Below, in pieces: positions 38,384-47,282 of a stretch of 64,000 nucleotides of DNA. This DNA is from an uncultured Pirellulaceae bacterium. Its GTDB lineage: Bacteria; Planctomycetota; Planctomycetia; Pirellulales; Pirellulaceae. A program made the translations under genes and the position numbers. The stretch spans positions 1-64,000 of the forward strand of contig CAJQQR010000038.1 of NCBI GenBank assembly GCA_905480545.1. The letters are read 5' to 3'. The first letter of the stretch is position 1, and every line of letters starts with the position of its first letter. The notes beneath the pieces are model-generated. The model was given only the letters and a program-made list of their open reading frames with translations, made no database searches and had not been told where the DNA came from.

Positions 38384-40531
38384 TTGATTATCAAACGTGA
38401 CCAGCCATCTGAATCTTCGTTCGGCGTTGAACCTAATGACGCCATCGTCTGTCTTGAGTGCAAGGCGCTCAATTCAGGCAGTCGAAAGTTCTGCTCGAAA
38501 TGCGGTGAAAACCTATGGCACAAATGCCCCGGCTGCGACGAAGAAAACCCGATTAGTGATGCATTCTGCGGCTCCTGTGGGGACGACTTGGCCAAAACCC
38601 TGCGTGGAAACGAAATTTACTTTCGCGAGACTCTTGCTGCCGCCAAAGCGAAAGCCAAGGAATTGGACTTCAGCGGCGCAATCGCATTGTTGAGTGGTGC
38701 CGAGAATACAAATCAAATTCGACTGAAATCCCAACGGACGGAAGTGACCGATTTGATCAATGCGTTTCGCGAAAGACGGGATGAATTAAAAACCGAGTCC
38801 AACGAACTTCTCGCAAAGGCACAGTATTACCTGGACAAGTCTTCTTTTGGCAAATCGCTTCAAACGCTCAACTTGATTCCAGAACAGGTTCGCACACCGG
38901 AAATGATCGACTTGATTTCCAAGGTCCAACAGAAGGATGCGGAATTTCGGAGGTTATCTGCAGAAATCGAAACGCTGGTTGGCAAGCAAGCGTTTCTTGA
39001 GGCGCTTCCAAAAATCGAAATGCTTGCCAAACTTCGACCACACGATACCGCCCTACCAAAACTTGCCAACGACATTACCCAACGACTGGGAAGAAAAGTA
39101 GAAAAACTACGGCTTAACGGAAAATTTAAGGAGGCTTACCAACTGATTCAACGTGCTGGCAATTTAGGCAACACCGAAAAAACGGCGAATCTCAAAAAGG
39201 AATTGGAAGAAGTTGTCTGGCTAACAAAGTACATTAAACGTGTTCAAACACTCGATGTGAATCTCATTTCTGTGTTGGATTACCTTGCTTCAAAAACCTC
39301 AATCGAAAAATTTTCACAATACGCCGAAAAAGCTCGCCAGCGATTAGCGGCCGCTACAAAAAAACAAATCCAGCATCCTGAGTGGACCGCTCCACCAGAG
39401 GATTTAACGCTGGGGGCTCCCGTCCGAAATGGCCAAACCGTAAGGCAAATCGCGAACTTTTCTACCATTGCAATGAATGGCTATGATCAAAATGGATTTA
39501 TCGTCGCCGCTGGATTGGCATTGCAAGGATTAGGCTCTGCGAAAATCGGAATTAACCTGAACAAAAGTCAGAAAAAGGGATTCCTGGGTTTTGGCGGACG
39601 AAAATCCGCGACCGAGGCATGGGGCATTGATTTCGGCCAATCTGCAGTCAAAGTCATCCGCTTGGTAATCGCCCCTAACCAAATCGTGACACTCGACAAG
39701 TTCGACCGAATTCCGTATCAGAAAATATCACCGAATCTGTCCGAATCGGAGCAAAGATCAAACATGCTTCAGGCGGTCATTCATCTGAAATCAAAATACA
39801 ATTTGACAAAAAATGATTTGATTTCAACAACGATTTCCAGCAGCCAAGTTCTCGGCCGATTTCTTTACTTGCCAAGCACAGACGAAAAGACGATGAAGTC
39901 CGCGTTGGAATACGAGGTCAAATTGCAGATTCCGTTTCCAACTGATGAGATCGTATGGGACAGTTTCATCTTTCCTGGCACCGGTACTGAGAAACGCTTG
40001 GCCGTTATCACTGCAGCAAAAAAGAGGGATGCTGAACGCATTTCTGAATTATTTTCCGCGAATGGAATGTTGTTAGCAAATTTGCAGTCTGAATCGATTG
40101 CTACCGCAAATCTTTACGCCAATGAACTACGTGGCAACAATGCGAACAAAACGCTCGCGATTCTGGATATCGGTGCCGAAAATACAAATTTTTGCGTCAT
40201 TGGCCAGGACAAAATTTGGTTTCGTTCGTTTTCATTTGGTGGCACAACGTTTAACCGGGCCATTGGCAAATCGTTGCTCACCACAAATGAGATCGCTGAA
40301 GAACGTAAGATCAACACCAAAAGCGCAGGGAAAGAAATAGGAAAAGCAATTCTTGCGCTGCGTATCCCGTTTGAGGATCTGCTTGCCGAAGTTAGAAGGT
40401 CACTTCAGGCCTACCAAGCCGACATCTGTCCTAAAACACCCAACGAAATATGGTGCATCGGTGGTGGTAGTTACACCAGCGGATTGTTGACCTATCTGCG
40501 ACACGGGGCAGAGTCGCTATCGATCAATTGA
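38384..40531 (+). CDS. PilM-like ATPase with N-terminal double zinc ribbon
   Basis: This 715-residue protein has three parts. Residues 20-68 form a double zinc ribbon with eight cysteines in CxxC pairs (C23/C26, C37/C40, C48/C51, C62/C65). Residues 75-370 are helical, Lys/Glu-rich and repeat-like. From about 412 on comes an actin-fold ATPase of the PilM type: WGIDFGQSAVKVIRL, then LPSTDEKTMKSALEYEV, LAILDIGAENTNFCVIG and EIWCIGGGSYTSGL. PilM normally links PilN/PilO to the type IV pilus motor inside the cell. No pil gene is adjacent. The TTG start has GAGGA five bases upstream. Confidence 0.8.
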   Translation: MIIKRDQPSESSFGVEPNDAIVCLECKALNSGSRKFCSKCGENLWHKCPGCDEENPISDAFCGSCGDDLAKTLRGNEIYFRETLAAAKAKAKELDFSGAIALLSGAENTNQIRLKSQRTEVTDLINAFRERRDELKTESNELLAKAQYYLDKSSFGKSLQTLNLIPEQVRTPEMIDLISKVQQKDAEFRRLSAEIETLVGKQAFLEALPKIEMLAKLRPHDTALPKLANDITQRLGRKVEKLRLNGKFKEAYQLIQRAGNLGNTEKTANLKKELEEVVWLTKYIKRVQTLDVNLISVLDYLASKTSIEKFSQYAEKARQRLAAATKKQIQHPEWTAPPEDLTLGAPVRNGQTVRQIANFSTIAMNGYDQNGFIVAAGLALQGLGSAKIGINLNKSQKKGFLGFGGRKSATEAWGIDFGQSAVKVIRLVIAPNQIVTLDKFDRIPYQKISPNLSESEQRSNMLQAVIHLKSKYNLTKNDLISTTISSSQVLGRFLYLPSTDEKTMKSALEYEVKLQIPFPTDEIVWDSFIFPGTGTEKRLAVITAAKKRDAERISELFSANGMLLANLQSESIATANLYANELRGNNANKTLAILDIGAENTNFCVIGQDKIWFRSFSFGGTTFNRAIGKSLLTTNEIAEERKINTKSAGKEIGKAILALRIPFEDLLAEVRRSLQAYQADICPKTPNEIWCIGGGSYTSGLLTYLRHGAESLSIN

Positions 40532-40540
40532 GCACCCCGC

Positions 40541-40557
40541 CGGGCACCGCGTGCCCG
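40541..40557 (+). terminator. GC-rich hairpin after the PilM-like gene
   Basis: CGGGCAC-CGC-GTGCCCG is a perfect seven-base-pair stem ten bases after the stop codon. No T run follows, so it is a weak terminator candidate or a 3'-end stability element. It abuts the 17-bp minisatellite. Confidence 0.45.
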
Positions 40558-40663
40558 AGCAGAACCCAATGCTGAGCAGAACCCAATGCCGAGCAGAACC
40601 CAATGCCGAGCAGAACCCAATGCCGAGCAGAACCCAATGCCGAGCAGAACCCAATGCCGAGCA
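40555..40663. repeat. 17-bp minisatellite, six copies
   Basis: The unit CCGAGCAGAACCCAATG repeats from 40555 through 40656 as six adjoining copies. Copy 2 (40572-40588) has CTGAG in place of CCGAG, and a partial CCGAGCA follows. It lies between the convergent PilM-like and topoisomerase genes. Because 17 is not a multiple of three, it cannot be a simple in-frame protein repeat, and it is non-coding by context. Confidence 0.95.
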
Positions 40664-40721
40664 TGGCGCCTTTTGATCAAGTCAGGCGTTGTCGCGCGGA
40701 CCATTGTTTGGCCAATCGCCC

Positions 40722-42824
40722 CTAAAACAGCTTGCCGTTGCCATTGGAGTCAACAGGTTGCGATTCGGATTCGGCAGCTTCGTCATCGCGGACGATCAAT
40801 ACGTTATCTCCGTATTCTTCGTCCTGAATCTTCTTTCCGTGCTTATCCAGTTTCGTATCGGCTTCAACAGTTTTTCTTTGTGCAACTTTTAACAAGTCGT
40901 TATACACCGCTTCTTTGTCCATTCCATTAATCTGATTGACGGCCGATGCGACCTCGCCAAGATATCTCAAAAATATAGTTCGCCGCTCCCCTTCTTGCTT
41001 GATCGATTTCCGGCGACGCATGTACATCCCCAATTTTCGGCCAACCGTCTGCAATGCCAACCGCAATTCCTTCTCGATTTCAGGGTAAGCTGCGATCGCC
41101 TCTTTGGATTCACTGGTAAACGGAACCCAAACGCTAGCCATGTGCACCATCACGGTTATCGGTGCACTCGGCAAAGCACCTCGGGATTGAGAGAGCCCAT
41201 AGGAACGCCAATTGGTACTCATGATCGTTTGTGTAATCGCACAGTCACGCAGTTTGAATTGCAATGGAACTCGATTCGCAAATCGGAGGACTTGCATCGT
41301 CTGCCCCTCGCTAAGGTTCACATTACGCATTGCCTCATGCAGTTTTTTGCGTTCCGCCGATTTAAACTTTGACGGTGATTGCCGGGTTCCGAAGCCAGAC
41401 TCCTTGATAATTTTGTCCGCTCCTTCGGCACCCATCCCGTCAAATTCATTCATCAAGAATTGCCGTAACGTCCGAGCATCACTTTGCTCCAAAAGCCGAT
41501 CAAGGTCCTCCGCCGTAATCTTTTGAACTTGACTGCCACCACCAAACGCCAGTGCCACCTCGATTTGAAAGGGATTCCCACGGTAAACCGATGGTGGGCG
41601 TGTCGCCGCGACAAAAAACTCGCCCGGCACAACATGGTACAAACCTTTGAGAAGTAACCCTTCACCAATTGGCGAAATGCAATCGGTCGTCGGATTGGAA
41701 ATCTTGGTTTGCTGGATTGCTTGATAAAGCGTATCGACTTCTTTTTGCCCAATCTTGACCGTCGAAGAGCGAGTGCTCAGGTCTGCTGCCTCACAAATCC
41801 TTCGGGCAACAGCCGGCGTGACACGCGAAAATGAAGAAGTCAAAAACTGAGAAAGCGTTTGATTTTCCGCGTCCTTCAGCATGGAAAATAACCGTCCCAA
41901 TTCGACTCCATAGGGATGCGGTTTGATCTCAACGGCTTCCGGCGGAAGTTCGCTGGTCGAACGGTTGTAATGAAACTCGTTGCCGTCCGGGTCGGTGTAA
42001 TGAATCGTTACGTGCGGATTGGCGATTGCCGTTTGCTCAAGATAGTCATCGACACTTCCACGACCACGCTTGTGGATACCCTCCAACTCAATTGTAACTC
42101 GCGTCCCACTTCTTAGTTCGAGGCCCGGTTTGACAACCTCCTCTTCACCCTCAACTTTTTCGATTTGATCTGGGTATCGCGAGACCCATTCGAAACCATT
42201 TTTTGCGATCATCGCATCGCCTTTTGCACCGGGCGGAATATCGATTCCTTCCCCTTTTCCGTTGAGAATCTCCGGCTTGTTGGTTTTAGTATCAATCTGA
42301 ATTTCGAAATAATGCGCCGGCTTTCGAATCGACGTTTTTGAGATGATCTTTACAGGCTTACCGGTCGTCAACTGACCATACATCCCAGCCGCACTGATTC
42401 CAATTCCCTGCTGTCCCCTGCTCATTCGCAAGCGATGAAATTTCGAGCCGTAAAGCAACTTGCCAAAGATCAAGGGTATTTGTTTTTTGACGATCCCTGG
42501 ACCGTTGTCCTGGATCGCAACCTTAAATCTTTCTTTACCCGCCGGTTCGATATGAACCCAAATTTCCGGAGTGAGCCCCGCTTCTTCGCATGCGTCGAGC
42601 GAATTGTCGACAGCTTCCTTGACTGCGGTAAGCAAGGCCTTGCGAGGATTATCGAATCCGAGAAGATGACGGTTCTTTGTAAAAAACTCGCTGACGGAAA
42701 TACTTTTTTGGTCGGCTGCCATGGACTCGGCTGTGGCCCGGCGGCGACGCGGCTTGGTTGCGGTTGGCAACGTTTGATTCTCCTCAATGATTACGGTGCG
42801 ATCCGTCGAATCGCCACCGATCAA
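40722..42824 (-). CDS. top6B: DNA topoisomerase VI subunit B
   Basis: Topo VI is a type IIB topoisomerase. Subunit B binds ATP and gates the DNA, and subunit A cuts it. The 700-residue product has the GHKL ATPase motifs: N-box [15 protein letters not shown] (E70, N74), DNGPGI (106-111) and [15 protein letters not shown] (137-151). It continues with Top6B-specific stretches [13 protein letters not shown] and [15 protein letters not shown]. The first 35 residues are an acidic and then basic tail not needed for the fold. The TTG at 42824 is the furthest start; the next methionine is residue 35. No subunit A gene is adjacent. Confidence 0.93.
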   Translation of the reverse strand: MIGGDSTDRTVIIEENQTLPTATKPRRRRATAESMAADQKSISVSEFFTKNRHLLGFDNPRKALLTAVKEAVDNSLDACEEAGLTPEIWVHIEPAGKERFKVAIQDNGPGIVKKQIPLIFGKLLYGSKFHRLRMSRGQQGIGISAAGMYGQLTTGKPVKIISKTSIRKPAHYFEIQIDTKTNKPEILNGKGEGIDIPPGAKGDAMIAKNGFEWVSRYPDQIEKVEGEEEVVKPGLELRSGTRVTIELEGIHKRGRGSVDDYLEQTAIANPHVTIHYTDPDGNEFHYNRSTSELPPEAVEIKPHPYGVELGRLFSMLKDAENQTLSQFLTSSFSRVTPAVARRICEAADLSTRSSTVKIGQKEVDTLYQAIQQTKISNPTTDCISPIGEGLLLKGLYHVVPGEFFVAATRPPSVYRGNPFQIEVALAFGGGSQVQKITAEDLDRLLEQSDARTLRQFLMNEFDGMGAEGADKIIKESGFGTRQSPSKFKSAERKKLHEAMRNVNLSEGQTMQVLRFANRVPLQFKLRDCAITQTIMSTNWRSYGLSQSRGALPSAPITVMVHMASVWVPFTSESKEAIAAYPEIEKELRLALQTVGRKLGMYMRRRKSIKQEGERRTIFLRYLGEVASAVNQINGMDKEAVYNDLLKVAQRKTVEADTKLDKHGKKIQDEEYGDNVLIVRDDEAAESESQPVDSNGNGKLF

Positions 42825-43356
42825 ATCTAATTGAGGGGATGGCTATTTGACGGCGAAGCGATTTCTATACTCCCAAAAGCATCGGTCTAAATGCTTTTGA
42901 TTTTCAATCGCACGCTTCTTGATTGTTCTAGGTTTGCTGTTTGGTGTGGCTGTGGTTCGGACACTTTGTTCGGACACTTTATGGACTGACTATTTTCTGC
43001 TTCTCAGGTCTAGTCAGCACCAACATTGGATCTGGACAAAAGATCAACGTGGATGTCAAAAAGAAATCGGAACGAAGGTGCCAATTATAGCGATTCCAGA
43101 TATTCGGGCACAGTCGGTTTTAACGATTGTAAAACACCTGCATCGGAATTCGCCGATCGAATCAGATGATTCCCTCAGAACCATTCTCGGCATCGCCGAA
43201 GAAGTAGATACTTTCACAAGATTTTGAAGTTTCGGCTGGCAATTTCCACACGCGTTTGCCAGCAATGTTTTCGCCTGACGGATCAGGTCAAACAGCCATT
43301 CTGCAAATTCACTTGGTGCAGCGAAATCTGCCACCGTTAAAGTTCAGGAGAGAACG
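42825..43356. other. Intergenic region
   Basis: A 532-bp spacer. It holds an exact 13-bp tandem duplication, GTTCGGACACTTT, at 42955-42980. A 102-codon plus frame at 42919-43227 has no ribosome-binding site or domain and is not called. CAGGAGAG before 43357 is the ribosome-binding site of the next gene. Confidence 0.45.
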
Positions 43357-43917
43357 ATGAAAAAGACCCTAAAACAACTCTCGTTGGTGGCCATCATCGC
43401 GTTATCGTGCTGGCAGTCAAGCTCTGCTCAAGAGAAACCCGCGACGCCACCAAATCCGATTGCCCAGCCGGAGTCTGCCGCGTCCATCACCTCGGCACCA
43501 AAGGCTGCTTCAGGCACGCAGACACCACTTTCCGCGGCAAGCAACACGCCCCTGCCAATGAACAGTCGCCCCGATGTTTTTTATAACTATTACTTGCAAC
43601 CATCGATGGACGGAACGGCTGCGTCGATGTACCCGGCGCCGTATCCCGTGCCTACAAATGTCGGCCGAAGTCACTACACTTATCAGCCACTTCTACCGCA
43701 CGAATACATGTATCGTCACAACCGCGTTTACTACACACCGCACGGTACACGTGACAACTTTTATGTCGATCCTTGCACTGATCGTGCAAATGGCACGTCC
43801 TATACCAAAACGTCTGTTAGGTACACATACGGATCAAACCGTCTGTCGCCAATGCCTTTCTCTCTCCCAAGCTTTGGTCTAAAACTGAGAAACGTTTCCG
43901 GTGCAACGTGTCGTTAG
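43357..43917 (+). CDS. Secreted Pro/Tyr-rich hypothetical protein
   Basis: I do not recognise a family. The 186-residue product has a clear Sec signal (MKKTLKQLSLVAIIALSC...SSAQ). A low-complexity Ala/Pro/Ser segment follows to about residue 70, then a Tyr-rich region (VFYNYYLQPS, SHYTYQPLLPHEYMY, NRVYYTPHG). Two cysteines occur in the mature part, one near the end. CAGGAGAG precedes the start at good spacing. A second small secreted protein of similar composition follows at 44090, so they may act together at the cell surface; this is inference only. Confidence 0.7.
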   Translation: MKKTLKQLSLVAIIALSCWQSSSAQEKPATPPNPIAQPESAASITSAPKAASGTQTPLSAASNTPLPMNSRPDVFYNYYLQPSMDGTAASMYPAPYPVPTNVGRSHYTYQPLLPHEYMYRHNRVYYTPHGTRDNFYVDPCTDRANGTSYTKTSVRYTYGSNRLSPMPFSLPSFGLKLRNVSGATCR

Positions 43918-44089
43918 AACAACCTGTTGTCGTGGGCAACTTGAACTTCGTGCAAACCCTCAAAGGCAGCCCGACGACTGCCTGTTAGGATTTTACGGCA
44001 GTCCGCCCCAGTCACCCCATCCATGTGAATAAGCGAATCAGGTTTCGCCGTTGCTCATTCACCGATCCGATTTTACTGAAGGAAAATTG

Positions 44090-44593
44090 ATGAAAACGAA
44101 AAGCTTCTTTTTCGCTTCAATCGTGATTGCGGGAGCAGCGGTATTTACTGCCGACGTTGCCGCCCAAGATTGTAGCGATGGAATTAATTGCGGAAAATAC
44201 GGGAAATTCCAGGCGTTCCCTATCCGCGCCAAAAAAATGCTGAGCAGCGTTGGGCATCCGCATCCCGTTTATGCCCACAGTCGCGGCGGAATTACCGCAA
44301 CAAGAACCCATCGCTGGAATCAAGCGCAAGCTCAACAACACTCTTGGCACCAGGGCTATTACCATCCCCAATACGGGCAACCGCTTGCATTGGTCGTTCC
44401 GCCAACAGCCAGTTTCCAAAGCTCTTATAGCTGGGGCGTAGGCAATACGCGAAGCATGCCGATCTACCACCAATATGGACGTCCATACCCGGGCACTGCT
44501 GGTGGAGCACACCCAGGCATGTACCAGCCGACCCCAAGCCAACCGTGGAGCACCGATCAATTCGGAGTATATTACTCGCGAGCGCCGTGGTAG
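44090..44593 (+). CDS. Secreted His/Tyr/Gly-rich hypothetical protein
   Basis: From ATG 44090, which has GAAGGA upstream, the 167-residue product has a Sec signal (FFFASIVIAGAAVFTADVAAQ). Its mature chain is rich in His, Tyr, Gln, Gly and Pro: HPHPVYAHSRGG, QQHSWHQGYYHPQYGQ and GRPYPGTAGGAHPGMYQP. Two cysteines near the N-terminus (DCSDGINCGKYG) could pair. The composition suggests a flexible, perhaps metal-binding, surface protein, but no family is recognised. The frame listed from 44051 includes 13 residues upstream of the signal and is not preferred. Confidence 0.7.
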   Translation: MKTKSFFFASIVIAGAAVFTADVAAQDCSDGINCGKYGKFQAFPIRAKKMLSSVGHPHPVYAHSRGGITATRTHRWNQAQAQQHSWHQGYYHPQYGQPLALVVPPTASFQSSYSWGVGNTRSMPIYHQYGRPYPGTAGGAHPGMYQPTPSQPWSTDQFGVYYSRAPW

Positions 44594-44620
44594 AAGCATC
44601 CGTGGTAGAAGCATCCGTGG
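44585..44620. repeat. 15-bp tandem duplication across the stop codon
   Basis: CCGTGGTAGAAGCAT occurs at 44585-44599 and 44600-44614, followed by CCGTGG. The first copy contains the TAG stop of the preceding gene, so the duplication falls at the 3' end of the coding region and leaves the protein unchanged. Confidence 0.85.
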
Positions 44621-44688
44621 TTACGGGAGCTCGACCAACCGGCTTGCATTGTATGAAGTCATACAAGTCGATGACATGAACTCAAAGA

Positions 44689-44719
44689 GAAAAAGGCGAG
44701 CCACTGGCTCGCCTTTTTT
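44689..44719. terminator. Bidirectional intrinsic terminator
   Basis: A run of A bases is followed by GGCGAGCC-ACT-GGCTCGCC (44695-44713) and then six T bases. The eight-base-pair GC-rich stem with A and T tracts on either side would terminate transcripts from both strands. It lies between the convergent secreted-protein gene and SEC-C/TPR gene. Confidence 0.9.
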
Positions 44720-44749
44720 GTTTGAATCTATTCTGAGCACAATGCCCCA

Positions 44750-46927
44750 TTAGTCCATTCCTGGAATCCAGAGTTTTTTCTCTTGCTTTGCCTCGGCCTT
44801 GGTTTCAGGTTCAGCAGCAACACCCGCTCCGCCCATTCCCCCATCCGGCGCCCAGGCGTACTGCGATTCGCTTGGCCCGGCTTGTTCATTCATCGCGGCC
44901 GGAGCACCCGCTTGTGAACGAGGGTTCCCCTGAGGGTCAACAATTCCGAATCGGACTAGCACTCGCATCAGTTCACTGGAAATCCCCGGTTCACTTATGT
45001 ATTTTGTTTCGATCTCCCGAATCAAATCTGGCACTCGATCAAAATCGCTTCTTTCAATCCGCGTTTCTAATTCTGCAATTAAGGTTCTTGCAGGTGATTG
45101 CTTCTTGCCAATGCAATAACTTCGGGCTTTTTGAATGTAGCCAATTGCATCATCGAGCTTGGTTTGCATTCGCGAAAGCATCAGATAAACGCTCGATTTA
45201 TCGATTTTCTCTTCAAGTGAATCTCGATTCAACAGCTCGTGACAAATGCCGGTCAATGCACTCCAGGCAGCAGTCATTGCTGCCCGTTGAAATAACGCCA
45301 CCAGTTCATCATCCGGAACACCGGCGAGTTCAAGCTGCGACATCCGGACGATCGACAAATGCCGATAGTCTTCGATTTCCTCATGCTTGAACGTCTTCCG
45401 GACCGGAACCTCGAGCTTTTGCCTGACCTCATCCAAATCGACTTCAATTGCAACCTGATGATCGGTCGAAAGCTCAAGCAATAACACCGACGCTGCTAAC
45501 GCAATTCGATATTTTTCCTGACCGATGACGTCAATCGGTGCTTTGTCACCCAGCGAAGCTTGAGGCAGTTTTGGCCAAACTTCCAACATGATTTCCCGGC
45601 GTTGCTCTTTGAGCAATTGGTTCTGAGTTTCTTGCGATGTACCTTCCGGGAAACGCCAATCCCAAGTTAACGCATCTGAAAGCTTGGTGACCTGAGAAAT
45701 GACTTTCGATTCTTTTTCATCGCTGATGCAATCACCGACGACCTCCTTCAGCTTTGTGATCTTGTCGTCATATTGGTCGTTCTTGGTCGTCATGACCAGG
45801 ATGCGAGCCTCAGCATCGGTTTGCTTCCCGAAAACATAAAACGAAACACAAACATTGGGAACGTCTTCTCGGGTTAGATTTTCCACCGATTCAGGGCTGA
45901 CTTTATCAAACACGAGATAAGCACTTCGCGGCTTGGGTTGATCGCCGGGAAATCTCTCTTCGTCAACGGGAATGCTTTCACACCGCTTATCTGACACCAA
46001 TATCTCATTCAACTTTTCCTGATCAGTAATTTCAAAAGTTGCAGCGACAACATCAAGCAATTCTGATTCCAATTCCGGGTCGATCAACTGCGCAAAGGCT
46101 TCTGCCTCAACCGCATCTTCAAACTCAACGCCAGGCGTATGAGCGTAGTCACTCCAAGATTCAGCCATATCTTCCGCGGTGCCAAGGCAGTTTTGAAAGA
46201 CCGCAATATTTCGACGAATCACCGGCTCGTTAGGATATTTTTCATCCACTTCTTGCAGCAGCTCAACCGCACTCAACCAACGGCCGCGGCTTCCCAATTC
46301 CAGAGCCGTTTGACAATCATTCTTCCAGGGTGCATCCTCCGGCGGAGTTGATGTCGGATTTTCTACCTTCATCAACAAAGGAATTTTCGGACTGGTATAG
46401 GTTTGCATAATCAGACGAGAAATCTTTTCGTCTTCTTCCTGACTGTAGCCTTGGTACAGCTGTAAATGGTTTCGAGCCGCAATCACACGGCCGGACTGCA
46501 AAAGCGAAATGCCGACAATTCGGATTGCCTCAATGACCGAATAAGGAATATTGTCGCCAATTAAATCGAGACATTGCTGCAGTTTGTCAACGGCGTTGTC
46601 GAGCTCCCCCGCCGCAGCGTCGAGCAATCCGTGGTTCGCAAGGGCAATCGGATTGTCCGGGTTCTTTTTCAGAACTTGCTTTGAAGTCTCCCGTGCTTTT
46701 TCTTCCTCGCCAAGCTGCAGCAGAATATTCGTTTTGATATTCAGCAAGCAATCTTTGTCACCCTTCTTTTCGATTGCGTTGTTGACGTGATCCAATGCAG
46801 CGACGCGTTGGTCACCCTGAAGTGCTGTCAGGACCTTATTGATTTCCGGCAACACGTCCCGCGCGCAACAAAACTTCACCTTTTTGTTGCTACCGCATGG
46901 GCATAGTTGATATTGATCGATACTCAT
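44750..46927 (-). CDS. SEC-C zinc motif and TPR-repeat protein
   Basis: A 725-residue cytoplasmic protein. The N-terminus has the SEC-C zinc motif CPCGSNKKVKFCC (C9, C11, C20, C21), as at the end of SecA and in many adaptor proteins. Several TPR-like helices follow (EKARETSKQVLKKNPDNPIALANHGLLDAAAGELDNA in adjoining parts, and WLSAVELLQEVDEKYPNEPVIRRNIAVF), covering about residues 30-260. The centre is acidic and not assigned. The tail is Ala/Gly/Gln-rich. SEC-C plus TPR suggests a protein-protein adaptor, perhaps tied to ribosomes or secretion; the role is not established. Confidence 0.85.
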   Translation of the reverse strand: MSIDQYQLCPCGSNKKVKFCCARDVLPEINKVLTALQGDQRVAALDHVNNAIEKKGDKDCLLNIKTNILLQLGEEEKARETSKQVLKKNPDNPIALANHGLLDAAAGELDNAVDKLQQCLDLIGDNIPYSVIEAIRIVGISLLQSGRVIAARNHLQLYQGYSQEEDEKISRLIMQTYTSPKIPLLMKVENPTSTPPEDAPWKNDCQTALELGSRGRWLSAVELLQEVDEKYPNEPVIRRNIAVFQNCLGTAEDMAESWSDYAHTPGVEFEDAVEAEAFAQLIDPELESELLDVVAATFEITDQEKLNEILVSDKRCESIPVDEERFPGDQPKPRSAYLVFDKVSPESVENLTREDVPNVCVSFYVFGKQTDAEARILVMTTKNDQYDDKITKLKEVVGDCISDEKESKVISQVTKLSDALTWDWRFPEGTSQETQNQLLKEQRREIMLEVWPKLPQASLGDKAPIDVIGQEKYRIALAASVLLLELSTDHQVAIEVDLDEVRQKLEVPVRKTFKHEEIEDYRHLSIVRMSQLELAGVPDDELVALFQRAAMTAAWSALTGICHELLNRDSLEEKIDKSSVYLMLSRMQTKLDDAIGYIQKARSYCIGKKQSPARTLIAELETRIERSDFDRVPDLIREIETKYISEPGISSELMRVLVRFGIVDPQGNPRSQAGAPAAMNEQAGPSESQYAWAPDGGMGGAGVAAEPETKAEAKQEKKLWIPGMD

Positions 46928-47282
46928 AAACTCTTGTCTTTGAAGGGCAAATTCTTCTTGAATTCACCAAATATGAAAATCTTGATCACATCGATCAAGC
47001 AATGGAGAATCGCGTTAAACACTTGAATTTACGCGATTTCGAGTCATTTCGAAAGTCGATCGTTTGAGATAAGTCGTTAATTAATCTGGCTATTTCCGAT
47101 GCAAATACGAACACGGTCCACCAAAGGACACGAGACCGAATTCAAACAGTGTTACAAATTGCTTACAAAATGAGAGCACCAAAAGCGTGATCAACATTTC
47201 CCGGAATGGTAAAACGGCATAACATTCACGACAGAGTCGCTTCGAAATTTTTACCGAACGCCACAGAATCGCTGAGGAATCG
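46928..47282. other. Intergenic region between divergent genes
   Basis: A 355-bp spacer between the SEC-C/TPR gene and the peptidase gene. I see no convincing small gene or hairpin. Confidence 0.4.

Noticed and set aside
42919-43227. 102-codon plus-strand frame upstream of the secreted-protein gene
   Set aside because: It has a hydrophobic start but no ribosome-binding site, no domain and no coding pattern along its second half. It is treated as intergenic.
44648-44665. TTGTATGA-AG-TCATACAA palindrome
   Set aside because: Symmetric, but it lies after a stop codon just ahead of a strong terminator, with no promoter nearby; probably chance or part of the 3' end.
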